Below are positions 7,575 through 15,177 of a stretch of DNA of 64,000 nucleotides, in pieces. Below the pieces are notes generated by a model. It saw only the letters and a program-made list of their open reading frames with translations, had not been told where the DNA came from and did no database searches. Position numbers and translations under genes: made by a program. The stretch lies in the NCBI GenBank assembly GCA_964634565.1, contig CAZWLP010000002.1:1-64000 (forward strand), in the 5' to 3' direction. The stretch comes from JAUVKT01 sp964634565. GTDB lineage: Bacteria; Bacteroidota; Bacteroidia; Bacteroidales; VadinHA17. Position 1 is the stretch's first letter, and the number at the start of each line of letters is the position of its first letter.

Positions 7575-8183
7575 ATGTCTATCAGAAATAAATCTATTCT
7601 ATTAATCCTGGTTATCCTGCTTATAGACCAGGTGTTTAAAATATGGGTTAAAACCAACATGATTATTGGCGAAGAACATCATATTATAGGTAAATGGTTT
7701 GTTCTTCATTTTATTGAAAACAACGGAATGGCCTTTGGGATGGAGCTTGGAGGGAAGGCAGGAAAATTAATACTCAGCCTCTTCAGGCTTTGTGCAATAA
7801 TCGGAATCGGATGGTATATTTCATTCCTTATCAAAAACAGAGCAGCATCCGGCCTTATCCTGGCAATAAGTGCAATAATGGCCGGGGCTATAGGTAATCT
7901 TATTGATAGTGCTTTTTATGGAATAATATTCACTGAAAGTTATTTTGAACCGGCCATTATGTTTCCGGAAGGTGGAGGTTATTCATCCTTTATGCATGGA
8001 AGAGTTGTCGATATGCTGTATTTCCCTGTACTGAAAGGAACCTGGCCGGAATGGTCGCCCTTTAAACCGGGTCAGTCGCTTATTTTTTTCAGACCGGTAT
8101 TTAATCTGGCCGATAGTGCAGTTACAATTGGTGTTTTATCAATAATCCTTTTTCAAAAAAGGTTCTTCAGAGAGGCAAGCTAG
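7575..8183 (+). CDS. lspA: Lipoprotein signal peptidase (signal peptidase II)
   Basis: A 202-residue inner-membrane aspartic peptidase that cleaves prolipoproteins after diacylglyceryl transfer. Conserved LspA motifs are present in order: IDQVFKIWVKTNM near the N-terminus, ENNGMAFGM, AGAIGNLIDSAFYG, GRVVDMLYFPV and FRPVFNLADSAVTIG, with the catalytic aspartates in the VVDML and NLADS motifs. Four membrane helices fit the hydrophobicity. The ATG at 7575 was preferred over an upstream in-frame TTG because it follows a promoter-like element directly. Its stop overlaps that of the convergent ArsR-type gene by four bases. The many lipoproteins in this window are its expected substrates. Confidence 0.93.
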   Translation: MSIRNKSILLILVILLIDQVFKIWVKTNMIIGEEHHIIGKWFVLHFIENNGMAFGMELGGKAGKLILSLFRLCAIIGIGWYISFLIKNRAASGLILAISAIMAGAIGNLIDSAFYGIIFTESYFEPAIMFPEGGGYSSFMHGRVVDMLYFPVLKGTWPEWSPFKPGQSLIFFRPVFNLADSAVTIGVLSIILFQKRFFREAS

Positions 8184-8479
8184 TGCTGCTTGCACATACT
8201 AACACAGGTTATAATATTCCTTAGATTTTCATGCTTAAGAGAATAAAAGGTATTCTTGCCTTCCCTTCTTGAAATTAAAACGCCCTTATCTTTTAAAATA
8301 CCCAGATGATGGGAGGTTGTGGATTGCTCTATTCCCAGCTTCATGTGTATCTGTGTAACAGAAAGTTCCTCTCCTCCCTGAAGAAAATCAATAATCGCTA
8401 TTCTCATCGGATGGGCAATTGCCTTTAACATATTCGCAGCAGCATCAAGCTGTTCAGGATCAAGCTTTATTTCAGCCAT
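8180..8479 (-). CDS. ArsR family winged-helix regulator with C-terminal Cys/His cluster
   Basis: A 99-residue protein with the ArsR fold: LKAIAHPMRIAIIDFLQGGE (about 18-37) is the conserved helix 2-3 region, and LGIEQSTTSHHLGILKDKGV (48-67) the recognition helix. The C-terminal TCVSMCKQH places C92, C96 and H99 at the end of the last helix, where alpha-5-type metal or redox sites occur in ArsR/SmtB sensors, so ligand sensing is plausible but unproven. It overlaps the convergent lspA stop. A TATATTTG element upstream gives it its own promoter. No transport gene is adjacent, so its targets are unknown. Confidence 0.85.
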   Translation of the reverse strand: MAEIKLDPEQLDAAANMLKAIAHPMRIAIIDFLQGGEELSVTQIHMKLGIEQSTTSHHLGILKDKGVLISRREGKNTFYSLKHENLRNIITCVSMCKQH

Positions 8480-8515
8480 ATTATCTTAAAATTAAATTTT
8501 GCTTAGATTGAAGTG

Positions 8516-8523
8516 CAAATATA
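8516..8523 (-). promoter_or_regulatory. Putative -7 promoter element for the ArsR-type gene
   Basis: Minus-strand TATATTTG, an exact TAnnTTTG match, lies 36 bp upstream of the ATG at 8477-8479 in the divergent 147-bp region shared with the polyprenyl synthase gene. Confidence 0.5.
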
Positions 8524-8600
8524 TATAAATATGTTAATGATATCAATATATACTTGATAAATGTGATATACAATATCCTGATTTAATGTTGCTATTTTTA

Positions 8601-8608
8601 TATCTTTG
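8601..8608 (+). promoter_or_regulatory. Putative -7 promoter element for the polyprenyl synthase
   Basis: TATCTTTG, an exact TAnnTTTG match, ends 18 bp before the ATG at 8627 and points away from the divergent ArsR-type gene promoter. Confidence 0.55.
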
Positions 8609-8626
8609 ACCTCATAAACACATTAA

Positions 8627-9601
8627 ATGTCTAAGCTCACTTCCATCAGAAAGCCGGTAAAGGAAGAAATGGAGAAATTTGAAAGTTACTTTAAGGAGAC
8701 CTTTCAGAGCGACGTTCCATTACTAAAAATCATATTAAACTATGTCCTTCGCAGAAAAGGAAAACAGATGAGGCCACTTCTGGTTTTCCTGTCGGCAGGA
8801 CTTAATGGTAAAATTAATGAGGCCACTTATGTGGCAGCCACATTTATTGAACTTCTGCATACAGCCACTCTTGTTCATGATGATGTAATTGACGACTCAC
8901 AGGAAAGACGCGGAGCTCTTTCAATTAATGCTTTATGGAACTCCAAAATTGCAGTGCTTGTTGGCGACTATCTTCTCTCCCAGGGCTTACTGATAAGTGT
9001 TAAAAAGAACAGATATGATATGCTTGAAATTGTAAGCAACGCTGTTCAGTCAATGAGCAAGGGAGAGCTGCTTCAGTTACAAAAATCAAGGAAACTCGAT
9101 ATAACAGAGGATATATATTTTGACATAATTAAAATGAAGACCGCAACGCTTATATCATCCTGCACCGAAAGCGGAACCAAGTCTGTTACCGATGATCCGC
9201 TTGTTCTCAGAAACATGAAAGATCTTGGCGAAAATATTGGGATCGCTTTTCAGATCAGAGATGATATATTCGATTATCAGAGCAACGGTATGGTTGGAAA
9301 GCCTGCCGGAAATGATATAAGGGAAAAGAAAATTACGCTTCCCTTAATTCATGCCCTTAACCAGGTGTCTGTTTCAGAAAGAAGACGCATAATGAATATC
9401 ATCAAATCGAAACATAAATCTGCTTCAGAGGTAAAAGAAGTTGTTAATTTCGTTACTGATAACGGAGGCCTTGACTATGCCTCACGTATGATGGACAAAT
9501 ACAGGGATAAGGCCTTTGCCATTCTCGATACCTATAATGACTCTGAATTTAAAAGATCATTACTTGAATTTATAGATTATACCACAGCAAGACATAAATA
9601 A
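8627..9601 (+). CDS. All-trans polyprenyl diphosphate synthase
   Basis: A 324-residue trans-prenyltransferase with both aspartate-rich motifs: first LVHDDVIDDSQERRG (DDxxD, about residues 82-97) and second FQIRDDIFDYQ (about 210-220), plus GKPAGNDIREKKITLPLIHA in the C-terminal half. These bind Mg-PPi during chain elongation of isopentenyl units. The sequence is of the long-chain (octaprenyl/heptaprenyl, IspB/HepB) type used for menaquinone side chains in Bacteroidota; product length cannot be read safely from the sequence. It has its own promoter and is followed 17 bp later by a thioredoxin-like lipoprotein gene. Confidence 0.9.
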   Translation: MSKLTSIRKPVKEEMEKFESYFKETFQSDVPLLKIILNYVLRRKGKQMRPLLVFLSAGLNGKINEATYVAATFIELLHTATLVHDDVIDDSQERRGALSINALWNSKIAVLVGDYLLSQGLLISVKKNRYDMLEIVSNAVQSMSKGELLQLQKSRKLDITEDIYFDIIKMKTATLISSCTESGTKSVTDDPLVLRNMKDLGENIGIAFQIRDDIFDYQSNGMVGKPAGNDIREKKITLPLIHALNQVSVSERRRIMNIIKSKHKSASEVKEVVNFVTDNGGLDYASRMMDKYRDKAFAILDTYNDSEFKRSLLEFIDYTTARHK

Positions 9602-9618
9602 ACACAAAACCCTATCTA

Positions 9619-11007
9619 ATGAAAAAACTTCTGTTTCTATTTGCAACTATTGGTATTGTAGCATGTACTTCCAAAGATACTGTCAATGAATCAACAATTT
9701 CAGGAACGGTTCAGAATATTGGAGAAGCACCTCTTTTACTTACTTCCGGACAGAATTCCGATACAATCTTAGTTAACGAAGATGGCTCGTTCTCCTTTAC
9801 CAAAGAACTTCAAAAGGCAAGCAACTTTGTGCTTCGTATAGGAAGAAGTTATTCGCCGATCTATCTGGCTCCGGGACTAAATCTCACGGCTGATTTTAAT
9901 GCGAAAAATCTGGGTGGAACAATAGAATTTGGTGGCGACCTGGCTGCAGAAAGCAGGTACTTTCAGGAATTCAAAACAATGAACTATGATCTTTCTGCCG
10001 GTATGAAAGAACTATATCTTGCCGAACCGGAAGAATACAAAAATAGTGTTTTGAAAATAAGAACGACAAAAGAAGATTTTCTGAACAACTATATTAAAGC
10101 CAATCCCGGAATGGACAAAGCCTTTATACAGAACCAGAAGCTTGATTACGAATTCGGATATTATTATGCCCTCAACTCATATTTGCCGACTCATAATTAT
10201 TCTGCCAAAGTTGATAATACAGTGCTGCCAGAAGACTGGTTCTCCTTTGAAGACGATATTGACTTCGATAATCCCGGTTACCTCGACATGCCTATGGCCC
10301 TGAGAATTGTAAGCTCGGTCATTGCAAAAAACATTGAAAAAGAAGGTGGTCCGGGAGAAGATGCATGGGGAACACCAGGGCTTCTTATTGCGCAATTTAA
10401 CTGGATCCTTAAAAACATAAAGAACCAGGAGGTAATTAATCACTTCCTGAAAGAAAACCTTACTTCTGTTATCGATTTTTCCGGACCCAATGATATTGAA
10501 GAATATATAGATTTATATTATAAAAAATCCACAGATATTGAATCAATTAATGAAATAAAAGAAAAGGTTGAGATGTGGGCACCTCTGAAACCCGGAAATG
10601 ATGCACCGGCATTTACGCTGCCCGATATTGATGGTAATGAGGTTTCTCTTTCTGATTTTGCAGGCAAATATGTATATATCGATTTCTGGGCTACATGGTG
10701 TGATCCGTGTAAAACAGAAATCCCGGTGCTTGAAGAGCTCGCACTTAAGTACGCCGACAAAAATATTGAAATAATAAGTATTTCTCTTGACCAGAACAAG
10801 CAGGCATGGATTGATATGGTTACCAGAGATAAGCCTCGTTGGCTGCAGCTTCACGATGGAGTAAAAATGAACACAAACTATATTATAAAATTTATTCCAA
10901 GCTTTGTTCTGATTGATCGCGATGGAAAAATCATAAAGGCCCGCGCCCCTAAACCTTCTTCAGGAGAAGAACTGGAAAACCTTCTAAATTCGCTGGAAGG
11001 AATATAG
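9619..11007 (+). CDS. TlpA/ResA-like thiol-disulfide oxidoreductase lipoprotein
   Basis: A 462-residue exported protein. The N-terminus has a lipoprotein signal (LLFLFATIGIVACTSKD, predicted lipid-modified Cys near residue 16). Residues 25-120 form a DUF4369-like beta domain (SGTVQNIGEAPLLLTSGQNS), the middle is helical, and the C-terminal 140 residues are a thioredoxin fold with GKYVYIDFWATWCDPCKTEI (active-site CDPC). Such proteins act at the outer surface or periplasm, reducing disulfides in cytochrome c maturation or respiratory assembly, or with unknown partners. It is followed by a strong terminator. Confidence 0.88.
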   Translation: MKKLLFLFATIGIVACTSKDTVNESTISGTVQNIGEAPLLLTSGQNSDTILVNEDGSFSFTKELQKASNFVLRIGRSYSPIYLAPGLNLTADFNAKNLGGTIEFGGDLAAESRYFQEFKTMNYDLSAGMKELYLAEPEEYKNSVLKIRTTKEDFLNNYIKANPGMDKAFIQNQKLDYEFGYYYALNSYLPTHNYSAKVDNTVLPEDWFSFEDDIDFDNPGYLDMPMALRIVSSVIAKNIEKEGGPGEDAWGTPGLLIAQFNWILKNIKNQEVINHFLKENLTSVIDFSGPNDIEEYIDLYYKKSTDIESINEIKEKVEMWAPLKPGNDAPAFTLPDIDGNEVSLSDFAGKYVYIDFWATWCDPCKTEIPVLEELALKYADKNIEIISISLDQNKQAWIDMVTRDKPRWLQLHDGVKMNTNYIIKFIPSFVLIDRDGKIIKARAPKPSSGEELENLLNSLEGI

Positions 11008-11029
11008 GTCACTTAAAGTAATTCTATTT

Positions 11030-11060
11030 AGGCGCGTAATATATTTTTCGCGCCTTTTTT
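11030..11060 (+). terminator. Rho-independent terminator after the TlpA-like gene
   Basis: AGGCGCG and CGCGCCT form a perfect 7-bp GC-rich stem around a 12-nt AT loop, followed by TTTTTT. It lies 22 bp after the stop at 11007, the classic position for an intrinsic terminator of the polyprenyl synthase/TlpA-like transcript. Confidence 0.85.
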
Positions 11061-11484
11061 ATCATATATAATAATATAAAACCCTTAGTGGTGCTAATAT
11101 TTTTTATTCACGATAATTTGGATAAACCTACGAAAAGATATAATACCTTAATTTATCCTTTATAAAATTACCCGGCCCCATTAATTGGAAAATATGAATA
11201 ATACAATAGAGCCTGGATTCAGATTATTTATCCTTATACAGGTCTGACAGATTTTTCAATTTAAATAAGTTTTGCAAAAACATACGACTGCCGATTTGAA
11301 ATTTTCAGGTAAAATTTTCTAAATAGTAAAACCTTACTTTTTTCAGGCCCCTGGAGAATAAAATTCATGGCCTGTATTACAATAACAAATAAATATGCTG
11401 TTCTAAGAACGATAAGCACATCAATTTGTCGGCATATATTACTGTTTATCATGCATATAGAGCTTGCAGACTCAGCATAAAAAT
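11061..11484. other. Noncoding gap between convergent genes
   Basis: A 424-bp AT-rich stretch between the terminator and the 3' end of the minus-strand uvrC gene. One minus-strand frame (11261-11452, 63 codons) is open, but it has no recognisable domain, so I do not call it. I see no RNA gene, repeat or hairpin of note. Confidence 0.5.
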
Positions 11485-13302
11485 TTACCTGCTTCCAGAA
11501 GAAATTTTAAAATAATCTTTGATTTTCCGGGTCTTCGACACACCAACTTCATCTTCAAGCTCTTTTTGAGATGCTTTGCGAATTTTTTCAAGTGAACCAA
11601 ATTTCCTTAAAAGAGTCTCTGCTGTTTTCGGCCCAATCCCGGGAATTTTATCAAGGCCGGAATCTAACATTGACTTGCTTCTTTTATCGCGATGAAAATT
11701 TATTCCAAATCTATGGGCTTCATTTCTTAGTTGCTGAATAATTTTCAGACTTTGTGAATTTTTGTCAATATATAAAGGAACAGGATCATCAGGGAAATAT
11801 ATTTCTTCAAGTCGTTTTGCAATTCCAACAATAGAAATGCGACCCCTTAAAGATAACGATTCCAATCCCTTTATTGCCGATTTTAATTGCCCCTTGCCTC
11901 CATCAACAATTATTAACTGAGGTAAAGATTCGTCCTCATCAATTAATCGCCTGTACCTTCTGAATATTACTTCCTCCATCGACGCAAAATCATCAGGTCC
12001 CTTTACCGTTTTAATATTAAAATGGCGATATTCCTTCCTGGCTGGCTTTCCGTTCCTGAATACAACACATGCAGCGACCGGATTGCTTCCCTGGATATTT
12101 GAATTATCAAAACATTCAATATGAACAGGAAGGGCAGGCAGGTGAAGATCTGTTTTCAAGAGGTTCAGAATATTATTGGTTCTGTCTTCCTGCTTCCTTC
12201 CTTCAATTCGTTTGTTTTTATTTATCCTGTAAAATACAGCATTCCTCTCTGCAAGTTCAATCAATCTTAATTTATCTCCCTTGCCTGGAACTATGTATTT
12301 GATCTTATCTTCCTTAATATCAGGCAATAAGGAAACAATAATCTCCTTTGCTTCACTACTATGCCTGTGCCTTAACTCTGTGATAGCCAGAGACATAAGC
12401 CCTCTTATATCTTCTTCGATCTTTTTTTTCAGCTCCAGGGTATAGCTTTGTACAATAGCTCCCCGTATTACCCTCATATAATTAATATACACAGCCGTAT
12501 TATCTTCAGTATATGCAAATACATCTACATCGCTTATATGCGGATTTACTACAGTAGACCGGCTCTGGTACCTGTTCAGTATATCAATCTTGTCCTTTAC
12601 AACCTGGGCCTTTTCATATGCAAGATCGTCTGAGAACTTCTTCATCAGGTCCTTTAGATACCTCGTAACAGAATAAATATTGCCCTTTAGAATTTCTTTA
12701 ATCTGGGTAATTGACTCTGCATAATCTTCCCTGTCCTGCTTTCCCACGCAAGGTGCCTTACAATTTCCAATATGGTATTCTAGGCAAACCCGATGCTTTC
12801 CTTCCCTTATTTTATCGTCGGAAAGGCTTAATGAGCATGTTCGCAATTTATAGAGCTGGCGTATCAGTCCAAGCAATGTTTTTACCATTACAACCGAAGT
12901 GTATGGACCATAATAGACCGATCCATCCCTTATAACATTTCTTGTCATAAACACCCTTGGAAAGGGCTCGTTCTTTATGCAGATCCATGGATATGTTTTA
13001 TCATCCTTCATTAAAACATTATACCGTGGCTGGTACTTTTTAATCAGATTATTCTCAAGTAACAGAGCCTCTGATTCATTATCGACAACTATATGACGGA
13101 TCGATTTTATGCGATTTCGCATTACCAGTGTTTTCCCACTTAGTTTCTTAACAAAGTAAGACCCCACCCTCTTCTTAATGTTTTTGGCTTTGCCTACATA
13201 TATTAGTTCATCAAGCCCGTTATAAAACTGATAAACCCCGGGTTCTTCCGGCAATGTTTGTACAATGGCCTTAAGCCTGTCTATGTTGGTTTTATCAGAC
13301 AT
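11485..13302 (-). CDS. uvrC: Excinuclease ABC subunit C
   Basis: A 605-residue nucleotide-excision-repair nuclease. The N-terminal GIY-YIG domain (EPGVYQFYNGLDELIYVGKA, about 17-36) makes the 3' incision, the UVR helix hairpin (DDLAYEKAQVVKDKIDIL, about 210-228) contacts UvrB, an RNase-H-like domain (HIECFDNSNIQGSNPVAACV, about 395-415; LIIVDGGKGQL about 460) makes the 5' incision, and a C-terminal helix-hairpin-helix (LDKIPGIGPKTAETLLRKFG) binds DNA. Length is normal for the family. The promoter element lies only seven bases before the ATG, so the message may be nearly leaderless. The next upstream gene, ade, is on the same strand 102 bp away. Confidence 0.97.
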   Translation of the reverse strand: MSDKTNIDRLKAIVQTLPEEPGVYQFYNGLDELIYVGKAKNIKKRVGSYFVKKLSGKTLVMRNRIKSIRHIVVDNESEALLLENNLIKKYQPRYNVLMKDDKTYPWICIKNEPFPRVFMTRNVIRDGSVYYGPYTSVVMVKTLLGLIRQLYKLRTCSLSLSDDKIREGKHRVCLEYHIGNCKAPCVGKQDREDYAESITQIKEILKGNIYSVTRYLKDLMKKFSDDLAYEKAQVVKDKIDILNRYQSRSTVVNPHISDVDVFAYTEDNTAVYINYMRVIRGAIVQSYTLELKKKIEEDIRGLMSLAITELRHRHSSEAKEIIVSLLPDIKEDKIKYIVPGKGDKLRLIELAERNAVFYRINKNKRIEGRKQEDRTNNILNLLKTDLHLPALPVHIECFDNSNIQGSNPVAACVVFRNGKPARKEYRHFNIKTVKGPDDFASMEEVIFRRYRRLIDEDESLPQLIIVDGGKGQLKSAIKGLESLSLRGRISIVGIAKRLEEIYFPDDPVPLYIDKNSQSLKIIQQLRNEAHRFGINFHRDKRSKSMLDSGLDKIPGIGPKTAETLLRKFGSLEKIRKASQKELEDEVGVSKTRKIKDYFKISSGSR

Positions 13303-13309
13303 CTTAAAA

Positions 13310-13317
13310 CAAAAATA
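13310..13317 (-). promoter_or_regulatory. Putative -7 promoter element very close to the uvrC start
   Basis: Minus-strand TATTTTTG matches TAnnTTTG exactly and stops seven bases before the uvrC ATG. Transcription would start within a few bases of the start codon, giving a very short or no leader. Confidence 0.45.
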
Positions 13318-13352
13318 GTATTTCTAAGAAAATTTACTACCCGGATCTGCTC

Positions 13353-13394
13353 TTCGTTCTTCGGCCGCTACAGACTATCGAAGGCTGAAGCGAA
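13353..13394. repeat. GC-rich imperfect hairpin downstream of ade
   Basis: CTTCGGCC (13359-13366) pairs with GGCTGAAG (13383-13390) with one G-T pair, extended by TTCG/CGAA outside a two-base bulge. It stands out in an AT-rich gap just past the ade stop codon at 13405. There is no U-run on the minus strand, so it is more like a REP-type palindrome than a standard terminator. Confidence 0.4.
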
Positions 13395-13404
13395 AAAGAA
13401 GTCC

Positions 13405-15030
13405 TTACTGCTTATTTACAAAAAGATCTGTAAAGCGGAAATTTATACCATCGAACAGGCCCCTGTCTCCAAGCTTAAGCTCTGGAATAACGAGCAGGGA
13501 CATAAATGAAAGTGTCATAAAAGGCGCCTTTAGGTAACTACCCATAATTTTCACTCTTTCAGAAAGTTTAAGGTAGTGTTCTGCTATTGTTCCACATGGA
13601 ACATCTGACATTATTCCTGCAACAGGCAATGCTATTGCGTCTGTTTCTCCATCGTGGCAGACAGCCAGGGCTCCCTTTTCTGAAATTACACGGTTAACTG
13701 CTTTAACTATTGATTCATCATCTGCACCAACAGCAATAATATTATGACTGTCGTGAGCTACAGAGCTTGCTATAGCGCCCTCTTTTAATCCAAAACCCCT
13801 GATAAAAGCAACACTGGCCTTAGCATCTCTATAACGGTCTTTTACTACAAGCTTAAGTATGTCTTTATCTGTATCTGAATTAAGCTCTTTGGCCTCAGAC
13901 CACCTTTCTTTAAACTCCTTGGTATATAATTCTCCATCACTGACATCAATTATCCTTACCTGACCTGATTTATTTTCAATCCTTATATCGGCCAGTGTAA
14001 TTTTATTAGAATTAAAATGATTTGGTCTGTCCGGCACTCTCGAATCAAAGTGTACCTTATCTTCAGAATATACTTTTCTGCCATCAATCCAGGTTTCAAG
14101 CACCCTGAAATTTTGAAGATTTTCAACAACAATAAAATCAGCCCTATCGCCCTCCCTTAAGAGCCCCGCTTCAATTTTATAATGCTCCACCGGATTAACA
14201 CTTGCTGATCTTAGTACATCAAACAGGTCGTAGCCTCTTCCTGCTAGCTCAGATACCAATCCATTAATATGCCTCTCCAAAAGCATCTCGGGATGTATAT
14301 CATCAGAACAAAGCATTAATTTATCAGGATACTTCTTATATAAGGGCGCCAGTGCGTTCATATTCCTTGCGGCACTGCCTTCCCTTATAAGTATATCCAT
14401 TCCGGCATCAATCTTCTGCAAAGCCTCCTCAATGGTAAAAGCTTCGTGATCCGTAGTAATTCCAGCACCTGCGTAGACGCCCAAATCCTTACCCGTTAGT
14501 CCAGGTGCGTGACCATCGACAGGTTTACCATACTTCCTGGCTATATCAATTTTTTCCATAAGCTCCAGATCTCCATTAATCACACCAGGAAAATTCATCA
14601 CTTCAGACAAATAATATATATCACTCCGGGAGAGAAGTCTTTCTGTTTCTTCCCTTCCTATTACCGCTCCATTACTTTCAAAACTAGTTGCAGGAACACA
14701 CGAGGGGGCACCAAAATAAAACTTTAAAGGAACCGTTTCAGCATTATTTATCATAAAATCCACACCATCCAAACCAAGCACATTAGCTATTTCATGAGGG
14801 TCGCTAACTACTGCTACTGTACCATGCCTTACAGCAACCCTGGCAAATTCAGACGGCACAAGCATCGAACTTTCAATATGAACATGGGAGTCGATAAATC
14901 CGGGCATTATATAAGTACTAAACTGCTCATCTGATCGCTGCACTTTTTCGATAAAACCATTGCGGATAAATACCAGGGCAGAAAAAATCTCCCTATTAAA
15001 AACATCAATATAATTTCCTTTAATTAACAT
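13405..15030 (-). CDS. ade: Adenine deaminase
   Basis: A 541-residue metal-dependent amidohydrolase that converts adenine to hypoxanthine and ammonia for purine salvage. The metal-ligand HVHIESSMLVPSEFARVAVR (about 49-68) and SDPHEIANVLGLDG (about 76-90) are specific to the Ade family, followed by DGHAPGLTG, TDHEAF and LCSDDIHPEMLLERHI. The C-terminal half includes the conserved SSVAHDSHNIIAVGADDESI. Length is slightly below the usual 570-590. A parS-like palindrome lies inside the gene at 13588-13603 and another 25 bp upstream of the start. Confidence 0.95.
   Translation of the reverse strand: MLIKGNYIDVFNREIFSALVFIRNGFIEKVQRSDEQFSTYIMPGFIDSHVHIESSMLVPSEFARVAVRHGTVAVVSDPHEIANVLGLDGVDFMINNAETVPLKFYFGAPSCVPATSFESNGAVIGREETERLLSRSDIYYLSEVMNFPGVINGDLELMEKIDIARKYGKPVDGHAPGLTGKDLGVYAGAGITTDHEAFTIEEALQKIDAGMDILIREGSAARNMNALAPLYKKYPDKLMLCSDDIHPEMLLERHINGLVSELAGRGYDLFDVLRSASVNPVEHYKIEAGLLREGDRADFIVVENLQNFRVLETWIDGRKVYSEDKVHFDSRVPDRPNHFNSNKITLADIRIENKSGQVRIIDVSDGELYTKEFKERWSEAKELNSDTDKDILKLVVKDRYRDAKASVAFIRGFGLKEGAIASSVAHDSHNIIAVGADDESIVKAVNRVISEKGALAVCHDGETDAIALPVAGIMSDVPCGTIAEHYLKLSERVKIMGSYLKAPFMTLSFMSLLVIPELKLGDRGLFDGINFRFTDLFVNKQ
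13588..13603. promoter_or_regulatory. Putative parS (ParB-binding) site inside ade
   Basis: TGTTCCACATGGAACA matches the near-universal chromosomal parS form TGTTCCACGTGGAACA at 15 of 16 positions. It lies in the coding sequence of ade, as many parS sites lie within genes. A second copy with a different single mismatch is 1.45 kb away at 15055-15070. ParB binding is inferred from sequence alone; parA and parB are not in this window. Confidence 0.6.
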
Positions 15031-15054
15031 TTTAAAAAAATAAAAACTAAAATT

Positions 15055-15070
15055 TGTTCCACGTGGAACG
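15055..15070. promoter_or_regulatory. Putative parS (ParB-binding) site upstream of ade
   Basis: TGTTCCACGTGGAACG contains the perfect 14-bp palindrome GTTCCACGTGGAAC and matches TGTTCCACGTGGAACA at 15 of 16 positions. It lies in the 147-bp gap between ade and mnmG. parS sites cluster near replication origins, and mnmG (gidA) is an origin-linked gene in many bacteria, which supports the call. The E-box-like core CACGTG could by chance occur elsewhere, but not usually as a 14-bp palindrome. Confidence 0.7.
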
Positions 15071-15177
15071 TTATTAACAATAAAAATATAAAATTAACAC
15101 CCTGATTCGGAATTAGCCCCTCTATATCACCTCTTACCTCTTCGATCCTGAATCCTCACTCTTCGACCCTTGCTCCC

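Noticed and set aside
11261..11452. Minus-strand 63-codon frame in the gap beyond uvrC
   Set aside because: No recognisable domain, no promoter or ribosome-binding signal, and only weak composition; kept as noncoding, although a small gene cannot be fully excluded.
13258..13509. Plus-strand frame spanning the uvrC start, the gap and the ade end
   Set aside because: It crosses two well-supported minus-strand genes and the hairpin between them; no homologue is recognised.
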